Assembly (NCBI RefSeq): GCF_018917235.1
Contig: NZ_JAHLOF010000006.1
Coordinates: forward strand, 124,001 to 188,000
Length of the DNA stretch: 64,000 nucleotides
Reading direction: 5' to 3'
Origin: Metaclostridioides mangenotii
GTDB lineage: Bacteria > Bacillota > Clostridia > Peptostreptococcales > Peptostreptococcaceae
Shown: one piece after another, positions 19,337 to 27,028 of the stretch
Layout of the letters: each line of letters starts with the position of its first letter
Numbering within the stretch: the first letter of the stretch is position 1
The notes under the pieces: model-generated
Told to the model about the DNA's origin: nothing
The model's database searches: none
What the model saw: the letters and a program-made list of their open reading frames with translations, nothing else
Translations under genes and position numbers: made by a program

Positions 19337-20905
19337 TTAATTAGCTCCCGCCCCTTCTGATACTTTTCCATCTTTAGGCTTTGTATTTACTAAAAGATCA
19401 TCAGTGGATTTATTTTCTTTCATGGTTCCAGTTTGCATAAATCTTTGATGCCAAGAAAGTGCTTCAGATAGTATGTGTGGTGTTTGTTTATACTTACCTT
19501 CACATGCCTTATCGAAATAATCATGCAGTTCTTCTTTATAGTCAGGATGTGCACAATTTTCAATTATCTTAATCGCTCTCTCTTTAGGCGATAACCCTCT
19601 TAAATCTGCTACACCTTGTTCAGTAACTATAACCATAACATCGTGTTCACTGTGATCTTGATGAGATACCATAGGAACGATACTTGAAATATTTCCATTT
19701 TTAGCAATAGATTCTGTAGTAAATATTGATAAATATCCATTTCTTGCAAAATCCCCTGATCCACCTATACCATTCATCATTCTACTTCCCATTATATTTG
19801 TTGAGTTTACATTTCCATATATATCCACTTCTATTGCGGTATTTATTGCTATAACCCCTAATCTTCTAGCAATCTCAGGATTATTACTTATCTCTTGAGG
19901 TCTCAGTATAAGTTTATCTTTGTAACTACAAAACTTATTATAAAAATCATCTAATCTCTCTGGTGATACTGTTAGCGATGTTCCTGATGCGAATACTACT
20001 TTACCTTTTTCAATTAGGTCGATTGCACTATCTTGAATAACTTCAGAATAAATAACAAGATCCTCAAAATCCGAATCAACTAAACCACCTAAAACGGCAT
20101 TTGCAACACTTCCAACTCCAGATTGAAGTGGCAATAAGTTTTTAGGCAATCTATTTTCTTCAACCTCATTTTTTAAGAATTTAATAAGATTATCAGCCAT
20201 TTTTTTTGATGTTTCGTCTATTGGATCAACTGATCTAGTCTTATCTTTTATATCTGTGTATACAATTGCTTCAATCTTATTCTTATCACAAGGAATATAT
20301 GTTGTTCCAATTCTATCATCTGCTTTAGTAAGTGGAATAGCTTCTCTATCTGGAGGCAGTTCTAAATTATATACATCATGTATACCTTCAAGCTCAATAG
20401 GCTGTGATGTGTTTATTTCAACAATCACTTTGTCCGCGCACTCAACAAATACATTGCTATTTCCAATTGATGTAGAAGGAATTAAATTTCCATCTTCTGT
20501 TATTGCAATTGCTTCGATTAGGGCTACGTCTATATTTCCTAAAAATCCTGCCTTAACCCACTGAGGTGCATGACTTAAATGCATATCTGAATACTTAACT
20601 TTATCGTCGTTTATAAGATTTCTACAGGTAGTATTAGTCTGATATGGATATCTTCTCTTCATTACCCCACACTCTGAAAGTGCTGCATCTAGCTCTGGTC
20701 CTACAGAAGCACCTGTTATTATTGTAAGACCTATTTTATCTCCATTTTTAGCTCTTCTTTCAATCGCAAGTGGTATAGCTTTTGGATAACCTGCAGGTGT
20801 AAAACCACTTGTACCTACTATCATATTATCTTTAAATAATTCCGCAGCTTGATCCGCGGTCATAACTTTACTCTCTAATTCTTTACATCTCAATCTACTA
20901 TCCAT
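19337..20905 (-). CDS. Succinate CoA-transferase (propionyl-CoA or acetyl-CoA donor)
   Basis: The 522-residue protein is in the acetyl-CoA hydrolase/transferase family (Cat1/ScpC type). It would move CoA from propionyl-CoA to succinate, releasing propionate. The expected catalytic Glu is Glu288 in VIYSEVIQDSAID. The CoA-binding loop region has NGIGGSGDFARNGYLSIF, and the C-terminus has VTEQGVADLRGLSPKERA. It is the first gene of the propionate cluster after the exchanger. GGGTGGGTGA lies before the ATG. Whether propionyl-CoA or acetyl-CoA is the preferred donor cannot be read from the sequence; the context favours propionyl-CoA. Confidence 0.9.
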   Translation of the reverse strand: MDSRLRCKELESKVMTADQAAELFKDNMIVGTSGFTPAGYPKAIPLAIERRAKNGDKIGLTIITGASVGPELDAALSECGVMKRRYPYQTNTTCRNLINDDKVKYSDMHLSHAPQWVKAGFLGNIDVALIEAIAITEDGNLIPSTSIGNSNVFVECADKVIVEINTSQPIELEGIHDVYNLELPPDREAIPLTKADDRIGTTYIPCDKNKIEAIVYTDIKDKTRSVDPIDETSKKMADNLIKFLKNEVEENRLPKNLLPLQSGVGSVANAVLGGLVDSDFEDLVIYSEVIQDSAIDLIEKGKVVFASGTSLTVSPERLDDFYNKFCSYKDKLILRPQEISNNPEIARRLGVIAINTAIEVDIYGNVNSTNIMGSRMMNGIGGSGDFARNGYLSIFTTESIAKNGNISSIVPMVSHQDHSEHDVMVIVTEQGVADLRGLSPKERAIKIIENCAHPDYKEELHDYFDKACEGKYKQTPHILSEALSWHQRFMQTGTMKENKSTDDLLVNTKPKDGKVSEGAGAN

Positions 20906-20957
20906 AAATGTTCACCCACCCAACGAATTTTAACTTTATAGTTTAAGAAGTATTTGT

Positions 20958-20985
20958 ATGATTAGAAAATCAACCTTGATGTCAA
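20958..20985 (-). promoter_or_regulatory. Possible promoter of the succinate-propionate cluster
   Basis: A consensus TTGACA (20980-20985, minus strand) is followed after 16 bases by AATCAT, a 4/6 match to the -10 hexamer. It lies about 55-80 bases before the CoA-transferase start. Confidence 0.4.
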
Positions 20986-21041
20986 ATAATAAAATAATTA
21001 ACTAAATAAACTACATGATAATGACCCTAGAATAACTGTGA

Positions 21042-22415
21042 TTACATCGGTAACTTGTGAAGTATTATCGTAAATATTACCATGCCTAAAAGAGCAAATG
21101 GATAAGTTGCACCATATCCTGCTGCTGGGTCGTCACTATCTAAAGCTTCAACAGCAGCACCTAGCCCAGGAGTAGAAGTCATTCCACCACATATCGCTCC
21201 AGACAACATCGGCCAATTGATTTTTAAGACGTATTTTCCAACTACAAATCCCAAAAGCATACCAACTACACCTATAATCACCGAGGCTATACCAAGATAT
21301 GCTCCAGTTCCAACTAAAGCATCTACAGCCTGATATCCATACTTAAGTCCAACAATTGCTAAGAAAAATGCAAGGGCAATATCCCTAAGTATACCTAGCG
21401 TTTTTGAATCCATTCTAAAGCTAATACTTCCAATTTTTCCTATATATCCTAAGATCAAAGCACCTATCAATACACCTCCAGTTGATCCTAAGCTAAAGTA
21501 ACCTATAAAAGGTAAATATATATTTATATTTCCAATGACATAACCAACCATACAAGCTAGTATAAATCCAGCTATATCGAATTTAGTTTCCTCTATTGAA
21601 TTAACATGACTACTTTCTTTTCTTGCATCGATTAGTTCTTTACGATATTGTAACTTCTCTTTTTCAACATCAATTTTAAATATATTTGGAAAGAAGTTTA
21701 CTGCTAAAATTACTATTAAAACTCCAAAAGGATAACCTATTGCATGCCCCGCTCCTATACTTCCTTCAGCATTTGTTATGTATTGGCTTTTTATATCATC
21801 TGTAATCTTAAACTTTTGAACGTCTTTTGGAATATCTTTTACTCCCGCCATTTCTAAAAATTTGATTTTATCTGATTTGCTCATACTATCGTATTCTTTT
21901 GTTTTTTCAATTGCATGGCCTCTTGCAGTTTCAATAGCTGCAGCAAGACCTGGAGAACTTGTTAAAGCTCCAGTATATACACCAGAAATCTCATATGGAT
22001 TTGAATCTTTACTGAATAAAGTCAAAGCATATGTGGTAGCTGCACTCATAAAAGTTATTAGTAAACCAAGTACAACAAACTTTAACCCATACTTTCTTAA
22101 AACAATACCTATATCTTTAGCTGCTAATAATCCAACTGCACAAACAAATATAATCAAGAAGATATCAAAAAAACTACTTGAAATTACTCCTGAGGATATT
22201 AAATTTTGTGCTGCTTCATATCCTTTTTGTCCCTCATTGATTGAAGTTGCATATTTAAACGCCACCCACCCAATGACAAGTCCTGTAAATAACGCCCCTG
22301 ATATACCAAAGCTAAATTTCCCAAACTTTATCTTTCCAAATATTAAGCCTGTAACAATTGCGACAAACATCAATATAAACTGGCTTAGAAATACTTCTGT
22401 AAAGCTAAAACTCAT
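21042..22415 (-). CDS. AspT/YidE/YbjL-duplication (AAE family) antiporter, possibly for succinate
   Basis: The 457-residue integral membrane protein has about ten or more helices in two halves. Each half holds the family signature: GALTSSPGLAAAIETA near residue 148 and GGMTSTPGLGAAVEAL near 418. The hydrophilic centre holds charged segments. The family includes the aspartate:alanine exchanger AspT and the succinate exporter SucE of Corynebacterium. It is encoded immediately upstream of, and on the same strand as, the succinate-to-propionate genes, 136 bases away, so a succinate (or C4-dicarboxylate) substrate is a reasonable inference. GAGGAGG precedes the ATG. Confidence 0.82.
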   Translation of the reverse strand: MSFSFTEVFLSQFILMFVAIVTGLIFGKIKFGKFSFGISGALFTGLVIGWVAFKYATSINEGQKGYEAAQNLISSGVISSSFFDIFLIIFVCAVGLLAAKDIGIVLRKYGLKFVVLGLLITFMSAATTYALTLFSKDSNPYEISGVYTGALTSSPGLAAAIETARGHAIEKTKEYDSMSKSDKIKFLEMAGVKDIPKDVQKFKITDDIKSQYITNAEGSIGAGHAIGYPFGVLIVILAVNFFPNIFKIDVEKEKLQYRKELIDARKESSHVNSIEETKFDIAGFILACMVGYVIGNINIYLPFIGYFSLGSTGGVLIGALILGYIGKIGSISFRMDSKTLGILRDIALAFFLAIVGLKYGYQAVDALVGTGAYLGIASVIIGVVGMLLGFVVGKYVLKINWPMLSGAICGGMTSTPGLGAAVEALDSDDPAAGYGATYPFALLGMVIFTIILHKLPM

Positions 22416-23170
22416 GCGATATTCCTCCTCGTATAGCTGAAAACGTTCGCCAGAGAATTATCTAACACTCTCGCTAACACAAACAACTTCTAAATTTAAA
22501 GATTTAAATAACCACTTTTATACAGGTAAACTTTTTTATGAAATTTAGATATTTCTTTGTGAAAAATATAACTTTTGACTCGAGTAATGTTTTGATACTA
22601 GGATTATCCTAAAAATTTAGATTACGCAATTTAAATTAAGCCGAAAATTCTCAGCATAAAACTTTTGTCCTTTAATTTTATATCTGATTGTGAAAATGAT
22701 TTTGAATAATAATTTGACTGTGCGCACATTTTTGAAAATACTGATTAATGTCATTCTCTTGAATCCATAGAATACATATGGTTTCTTCTGTGGTGTGTAG
22801 GTGAAGAAAGAATTCTCATATACAGATAATTCTTTGAAGACCTATTTATGATAAGTTTAATAGTTTAGACTAAATTAGATTAATCTTCTTTTTTGTTAAC
22901 TAATTGTTAATTTTCATATTTATGTTAAATCTATATTAAATTTGTTAATTCTATATTAAACCAAAAAGTTACTTTTTTGCAACACATTTCTTTATACATA
23001 TTTTGACACACAGATAGTTATAAAATGCTATATTAAACCTCTTTATCATTTTAATTATTCTGAAATTTCTAAAATTTTTTAAATGAATTTTGTATTAAAG
23101 CTTTAATTTGACATTTAACCTTATAGTAGAAATCCCTCTTTTTTACCTGTATTATGTTTTTATTTGAATT
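22416..23170. other. Long gene-free spacer with 20-nt tandem repeat
   Basis: No plausible gene is seen on either strand over 750 bases. At 22921-22960 two adjacent 20-base units match at 18 positions, and the 10-base core CTATATTAAA recurs at 23028. TTGTTAA occurs at 22893, 22904 and 22942. The region could hold distant regulator sites for the exchanger, or decayed sequence. Confidence 0.45.
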
Positions 23171-23205
23171 AAAAAAGTGCCTATAAGTTATAAACTTATA
23201 AGCAC
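23171..23205 (-). terminator. Terminator of the ABC ATPase gene
   Basis: A 12-bp stem with one mismatch (23177-23188 with 23194-23205) is followed on the minus strand by six T. It lies about 80 bases after the ATPase stop codon. Confidence 0.75.
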
Positions 23206-23283
23206 ACAATGATTTAAATTATAGAAAATGATTTTTATAGTATTGGATTTCCTCAATAATATAGTTTATATTTTTGATTAAAA

Positions 23284-23997
23284 CTAGTTTTTATCTATCA
23301 ATTCCATAAATACATTCTCAAGAGAACTATTCCCTATTACTTCATCGGTTGTTCCATATGCAATTACATTTCCATTTTTTATAATTGCTATTCTATCACA
23401 TATTTTCTCTGCCACTTCTAGTACATGTGTTGAAAAAAATATACTTCCTCCGACACTACAAAATTCTTTCATAATCTCCTTTAAAGTAAAAGCTGCTTTA
23501 GGATCTAGACCAACAAATGGCTCGTCTAATATCAGTAGCTTTGGACTATGAATTAAGGCTGATATAATAGCTAACTTTTGTTTCATTCCATGTGAATAAG
23601 AAGATATCGTGTTGCCAAGATCTTTATCTAAATCAAATCTGTTCGAATAAAATTTTATTAAATCTTGCCTTTTTGTTTGATGTACCTTAAATATATCGCC
23701 TATAAAATTTAGATATTGTAGTCCTGTTAAATACTCATACAAATCAGGATTATCAGGTATATATGCAAATATCTTTTTGCATGCTATTGGATTACTTTTA
23801 ATGTTCTTTGAATCAATTAGTATTTCCCCTTCATCAAAATCATGAATTCCAACTATTGCTTTTATTAATGTAGTTTTTCCAGCCCCATTATGACCTATAA
23901 ACCCAAATATTTCACCACATTTTATATCAAAAGTTATATTATTTAAAACTTTTTTATTGTTCTCAAATGATTTAGACACTTTATTAATGTTTAACAT
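23284..23997 (-). CDS. ABC transporter ATP-binding protein
   Basis: The 237-residue ATPase has Walker A GHNGAGKTTLI, a Q-loop region, the signature SYSHGMKQKLAI in place of LSGGQ (typical of ABC-2 type exporters), Walker B LLILDEPFVGLD and the switch His in FFSTHV. The frame is open to 24042 but the GGGGG motif sits seven bases before the ATG at 23997. That start also gives the usual N-terminus (MLNINKVSKSF). No permease gene is adjacent on either side, so it is an orphan or works with a membrane partner encoded elsewhere. It has its own promoter. Confidence 0.88.
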   Translation of the reverse strand: MLNINKVSKSFENNKKVLNNITFDIKCGEIFGFIGHNGAGKTTLIKAIVGIHDFDEGEILIDSKNIKSNPIACKKIFAYIPDNPDLYEYLTGLQYLNFIGDIFKVHQTKRQDLIKFYSNRFDLDKDLGNTISSYSHGMKQKLAIISALIHSPKLLILDEPFVGLDPKAAFTLKEIMKEFCSVGGSIFFSTHVLEVAEKICDRIAIIKNGNVIAYGTTDEVIGNSSLENVFMELIDKN

Positions 23998-24030
23998 TCT
24001 TTTGCCCCCATTCCGATTTTTGTTATACTT

Positions 24031-24059
24031 AATATATAACAAATAGATTTAAAATTCAA
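24031..24059 (-). promoter_or_regulatory. Promoter of the ABC ATPase gene
   Basis: TTGAAT and TATATT are separated by 17 bases on the minus strand, about 35-60 bases before the chosen start codon. Transcription from here would exclude the in-frame ATG at 24042, supporting the shorter start. Confidence 0.6.
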
Positions 24060-24088
24060 GTATTTTATTTTAAATATTAATCCTTATT

Positions 24089-24132
24089 CTTAAATTAAAA
24101 ATCACGGATATTTCCGTGATTTTTAATTTAAG
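24089..24132 (-). terminator. Long perfect hairpin terminator
   Basis: A 20-bp perfect stem (24089-24108 with 24113-24132) has a 4-base loop, rich in A and T at the base. It follows the small hydrophilic gene that ends at 24141 and separates it from the ABC gene. Confidence 0.85.
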
Positions 24133-24140
24133 AGTAATAT

Positions 24141-24353
24141 TTATTTCATTTCTCCCATAGTGTCATTAACAATACGCTTTTTGTCCAAATTTGTAACTTT
24201 AGCATCTTGTTTAGCATTCATCATTTTCTTCGCATCTTCTGTATTGGTCATCAATAACTCTGCTGGATCCCTTGATTCTAGTATTAAATCTTCTTCAAGT
24301 TCTCTTTTTTCTGGACTTTTCATATTATTTTTATTTTTATTTCTTTTAGACAT
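24141..24353 (-). CDS. Small hydrophilic protein, unknown function
   Basis: The 70-residue highly charged protein is Lys-, Asn- and Met-rich and has no membrane segment or cysteine. The N-terminus is KRNKNKNNMK-like and strongly basic; the middle is acidic (KRELEEDLILESRD). It is likely a soluble or intrinsically disordered protein. AGGAGA lies seven bases before the ATG, and a strong terminator follows, so expression seems real. It is preceded on the same strand by another small gene (38-base gap), probably an operon. I do not recognise a family. Confidence 0.65.
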   Translation of the reverse strand: MSKRNKNKNNMKSPEKRELEEDLILESRDPAELLMTNTEDAKKMMNAKQDAKVTNLDKKRIVNDTMGEMK

Positions 24354-24390
24354 TTTTTGACATCTCCTAACTTATTTTTAAAGTAACATA

Positions 24391-24564
24391 TTATTTTCTT
24401 TTATTAGACATCATGTTATCTTTTTTCATTTCCATTGTTCTCATAGCATCTTCTGCTGTATCCATTAAATCTTCTGCTGTATCTTTTACTGCATTAGAAG
24501 TTTTTCTCACACCTCTTTTAAGATCTTTTTGCATATTTTTCATGCTTTTTTTCATTTTATCCAT
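24391..24564 (-). CDS. Small amphipathic helical protein, unknown function
   Basis: The 57-residue protein is predicted to be one long amphipathic helix with Met/Lys-rich ends and the repeat-like core VKDTAEDLMDTAEDAMRTME, of the sort seen in small stress-response proteins. It has no signal peptide. The frame opens at a GTG (24573), but GGAGGTG lies six bases before the ATG at 24564, which I use. It is followed by the 70-residue gene. It lies downstream of the two-component operon but is separated from it by two hairpins, so it is a distinct transcription unit. Confidence 0.65.
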   Translation of the reverse strand: MDKMKKSMKNMQKDLKRGVRKTSNAVKDTAEDLMDTAEDAMRTMEMKKDNMMSNKRK

Positions 24565-24653
24565 CGTAAACACCTCCTAAAAATTATATTTATTACTTAT
24601 AAATATGGTGTCCAAGATTTTTATCTTTATTTATTATTTCTTGATTTTTTGAA

Positions 24654-24715
24654 AAAAAAGAATTAGCTGTATCTAAAGATTTATAAATCATTTAAGATAC
24701 AGCTAATTCTTTTTT
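24654..24715 (-). terminator. Terminator of the two-component operon
   Basis: A perfect 20-bp stem (24654-24673 with 24696-24715) is followed on the minus strand by a T run. A second 12-bp inverted repeat adjoins it. Confidence 0.85.
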
Positions 24716-24762
24716 ATAGTGATAGTCATTTATTGAGGATGTGAGGGATAACTATCACTATA
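24715..24762. repeat. 12-bp perfect inverted repeat
   Basis: TATAGTGATAGT and ACTATCACTATA (24715-24726 with 24751-24762) flank a 24-base loop containing GAGGATGTGAGGG. It sits between the kinase gene and its terminator. It could be a second folding element in the 3' untranslated region. 24763-24876 holds nothing else recognisable. Confidence 0.5.
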
Positions 24763-24876
24763 CTTAGGGTATTATTATTATGGTTTTAAGTTAGCAATAT
24801 TTCTCTTACTTGAGTATATAATACATCCAGTATATGAATTTATTGTGATTTTAATATGAAAATGCATTGAAACCTT

Positions 24877-26142
24877 TTAATTTTTAAATTCTATTTTAAA
24901 AACTACAGAATTATCCTTATTTTTCATACAATAATCAAAACCATGGTTTTTTAGTATTTGACTAACTATATAAAGTCCCAATCCACTTCCACCAGTCTTT
25001 CTAGAACGAGATTTTTCAATCCTATAAAATGGGGTAAAAATCTCATCTAAGTATTTTTTCTCTATTGTAATACCAGTATTTTCTACTTCCAATATCACCC
25101 TAGCATTGCTTTTCTTATATAATCTTACATTTATTTTTTCATTTTCTGGAGTGTATTTAATCGCATTGTTTATTATATTATTAATAGCTCTAGAAATTCT
25201 CTCAGTATTAGCAATAACAGATACGTCTTCTTGTATAGAAAGAGATGTATCTATATTTTTCTCTTCAATAAGAAATAACTGCCTTTTTACTAAATTTTGA
25301 AGTAGTTCACTCATGTTTATAATCTGTTTTGACTCGGTTCCTAAGTTTAGATCTTGATCTAAAATTTCCATTTTTGAAATTTCTATCATTTCTTCAACAA
25401 GTTCTTTTAATTCTTGAGTACAATCATATGACTTTTTAAGGTAAGTATCCCTGTCTCTATATTTACCTACATTGTAAATCATACCTTCAATTTGACCACT
25501 AATTATTGTAATAGGAGTCTTTAATTCATGAGATATAGTAGCAACGAAGTCTTTACGATTATTTTCCTGTTTTCTTTCAATTTCAATAATTTCAATTAGT
25601 GGTTTTGTAATCACATTCGAATATATAAATGCTCCGATGACAGCAATTATTATAGCAACTGCAATGATATAAGGCATAAGTTTTCTAATTACTTCACTTG
25701 CCTCGTCTATAGGTTGTAGAGGCATAATTATTTCAAGTGTATATGGTTCTTCTGAATCTGATGTGTTAATGGGCATTGTAACTCTATACTCGTCGTTTAT
25801 ATTGCTCGACATATATCTGCTATATTTAAGAAGAACAACCTCATTTTTACCATAGACAACTCTACCATTATGGTCTTTTAACAGAATAGCTAGATTTTGA
25901 TCTTTCGCCATATAATAAAGTCTTTCTTCCAAAGCTCCCGTGTCATCTCTCTTCGATGTTTTTGTTAAATATCCTAATTGTGCTTCTAATGAATCAATCT
26001 TATATTCATGGTAATACGACGGTAACATAAAATACAGTATCAAGTATATTGCAAGTGCTAATCCTAATAGCAAACTTGTTGTTATAGAAAATAGTTTGTA
26101 CTTGATACTCATTTTTTCCCATTTATCAAATATCCTTCTCAA
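24877..26142 (-). CDS. Sensor histidine kinase
   Basis: The protein has up to 421 residues: a first helix (SITTSLLLGLALAIYLILYF), an extracellular sensor loop of about 115 residues, a second helix (IIAVAIIIAVIGAFIYS), an H-box VATISHELKTPI, N-box NNIINNAIKYTP and G-boxes with GGSGLGLYIVSQIL. It would autophosphorylate and pass phosphate to the regulator encoded just upstream. The longest frame begins with TTG at 26142, overlapping the regulator gene by 17 bases; an ATG at 26112 (MSIKYKLF) is the alternative. Neither has an ideal ribosome binding site, which suggests translational coupling. The stimulus is unknown. Confidence 0.9.
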   Translation of the reverse strand: MRRIFDKWEKMSIKYKLFSITTSLLLGLALAIYLILYFMLPSYYHEYKIDSLEAQLGYLTKTSKRDDTGALEERLYYMAKDQNLAILLKDHNGRVVYGKNEVVLLKYSRYMSSNINDEYRVTMPINTSDSEEPYTLEIIMPLQPIDEASEVIRKLMPYIIAVAIIIAVIGAFIYSNVITKPLIEIIEIERKQENNRKDFVATISHELKTPITIISGQIEGMIYNVGKYRDRDTYLKKSYDCTQELKELVEEMIEISKMEILDQDLNLGTESKQIINMSELLQNLVKRQLFLIEEKNIDTSLSIQEDVSVIANTERISRAINNIINNAIKYTPENEKINVRLYKKSNARVILEVENTGITIEKKYLDEIFTPFYRIEKSRSRKTGGSGLGLYIVSQILKNHGFDYCMKNKDNSVVFKIEFKN

Positions 26143-26794
26143 GTGTGTAACCTATTCCTTTCACAGTTTTAATGTACGGTATAGATATTTTTTTTCTTAT
26201 GTTTTTAATATGAGCATCAACTATTCTTGTATCACCATAATAGTCATAACCCCATATGCTGTCTAATAATCCTTCTCTTGTAATAACTTGAGGGTATTTT
26301 TCTATCAAATCTTTCAAAATATTAAACTCTTTTAGAGTTAACTCTACAGCATTTCCATCAACTTCAGCCTCATAAGTATTAAGATCTAATTTTAACTTCT
26401 CAAACACTAGAAATTTATCATTCATTATTTTGCTACTTCTTCTTAAAACTGCTTCAACTCTTTTTACGAGTAAATTAAATGAAAAAGGTTTAGTTATGTA
26501 GTCATCACACTCTAGTTCAAAACCTTTCAATTGATCTGTCTCCTGATTTAAAGCTGTTAGAAAAATTATTGGCACACTTGATGTTTGTCTTATCATTTTA
26601 CAAACACCATATCCATCTAAATTTGGCATCATTATATCTAAAATAATTAAATTGTAATTTCCTTTTTTAAATTTTTGGATTCCTTCAAGTCCATCATTAG
26701 CATAGTCTACTTCGTACCCTTCAGCTGTCAGAAATTCTACTATCAGCTCTTGGATACTGGCATCATCCTCTATTACTAGTATAGATGAATTCAT
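26126..26794 (-). CDS. OmpR-family response regulator
   Basis: The 222-residue regulator has a receiver domain with the acidic pair in VIEDDAS, phospho-acceptor Asp in LIILDIMMPNLDGYG, conserved Thr in FLTALN, and Lys in DYITKPFS. It is followed by a winged-helix DNA-binding domain (ELTLKEFNIL ... RIVDAHIKNIRKKI). The ATG at 26812 lacks a ribosome binding site; AAGGA precedes the ATG at 26794 by about eight bases. It overlaps the kinase gene. Direct repeats in the upstream region suggest autoregulation. Confidence 0.92.
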   Translation of the reverse strand: MNSSILVIEDDASIQELIVEFLTAEGYEVDYANDGLEGIQKFKKGNYNLIILDIMMPNLDGYGVCKMIRQTSSVPIIFLTALNQETDQLKGFELECDDYITKPFSFNLLVKRVEAVLRRSSKIMNDKFLVFEKLKLDLNTYEAEVDGNAVELTLKEFNILKDLIEKYPQVITREGLLDSIWGYDYYGDTRIVDAHIKNIRKKISIPYIKTVKGIGYTLEKDI

Positions 26795-26832
26795 AGTATC
26801 ATTCCTTTCCATAAAAAATATGAACCACCTAC

Positions 26833-26864
26833 ATTGTACACCATTTTTGTGAACTTTAGATGAA
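26833..26864 (-). promoter_or_regulatory. Promoter region of the two-component operon with TTCA direct repeats
   Basis: On the minus strand the -10-like TACAAT (26833-26838) is preceded by two TTCA half-sites eleven bases apart (26850-26853 and 26861-26864). This spacing is typical of OmpR/PhoB-family boxes. The site could let the regulator act on its own gene. Confidence 0.35.
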
Positions 26865-26949
26865 AATTAAGCAATATTTTTATAAAGAAACTTAAGAAAT
26901 CTTCAAGGTTTTTACAATAAAAATTATTAGCAAATATTAAAATTTTAAA

Positions 26950-26988
26950 AAAGACTATTGAATTATCTGAAATTCTTCAATAGTCTTT
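26950..26988 (-). terminator. Terminator of copA
   Basis: A 13-bp perfect stem (26950-26962 with 26976-26988) is followed by T residues on the minus strand, 40 bases after the copper ATPase stop. Confidence 0.85.
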
Positions 26989-27028
26989 ACATAATTTGTA
27001 TATTCTCAATTAAATAACTGATTTATTA

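Noticed and set aside
22740..22860. Possible riboswitch in the spacer upstream of the exchanger
   Set aside because: Only a short AAAGAATT/AATTCTTT hairpin is present; no conserved riboswitch core was recognised.
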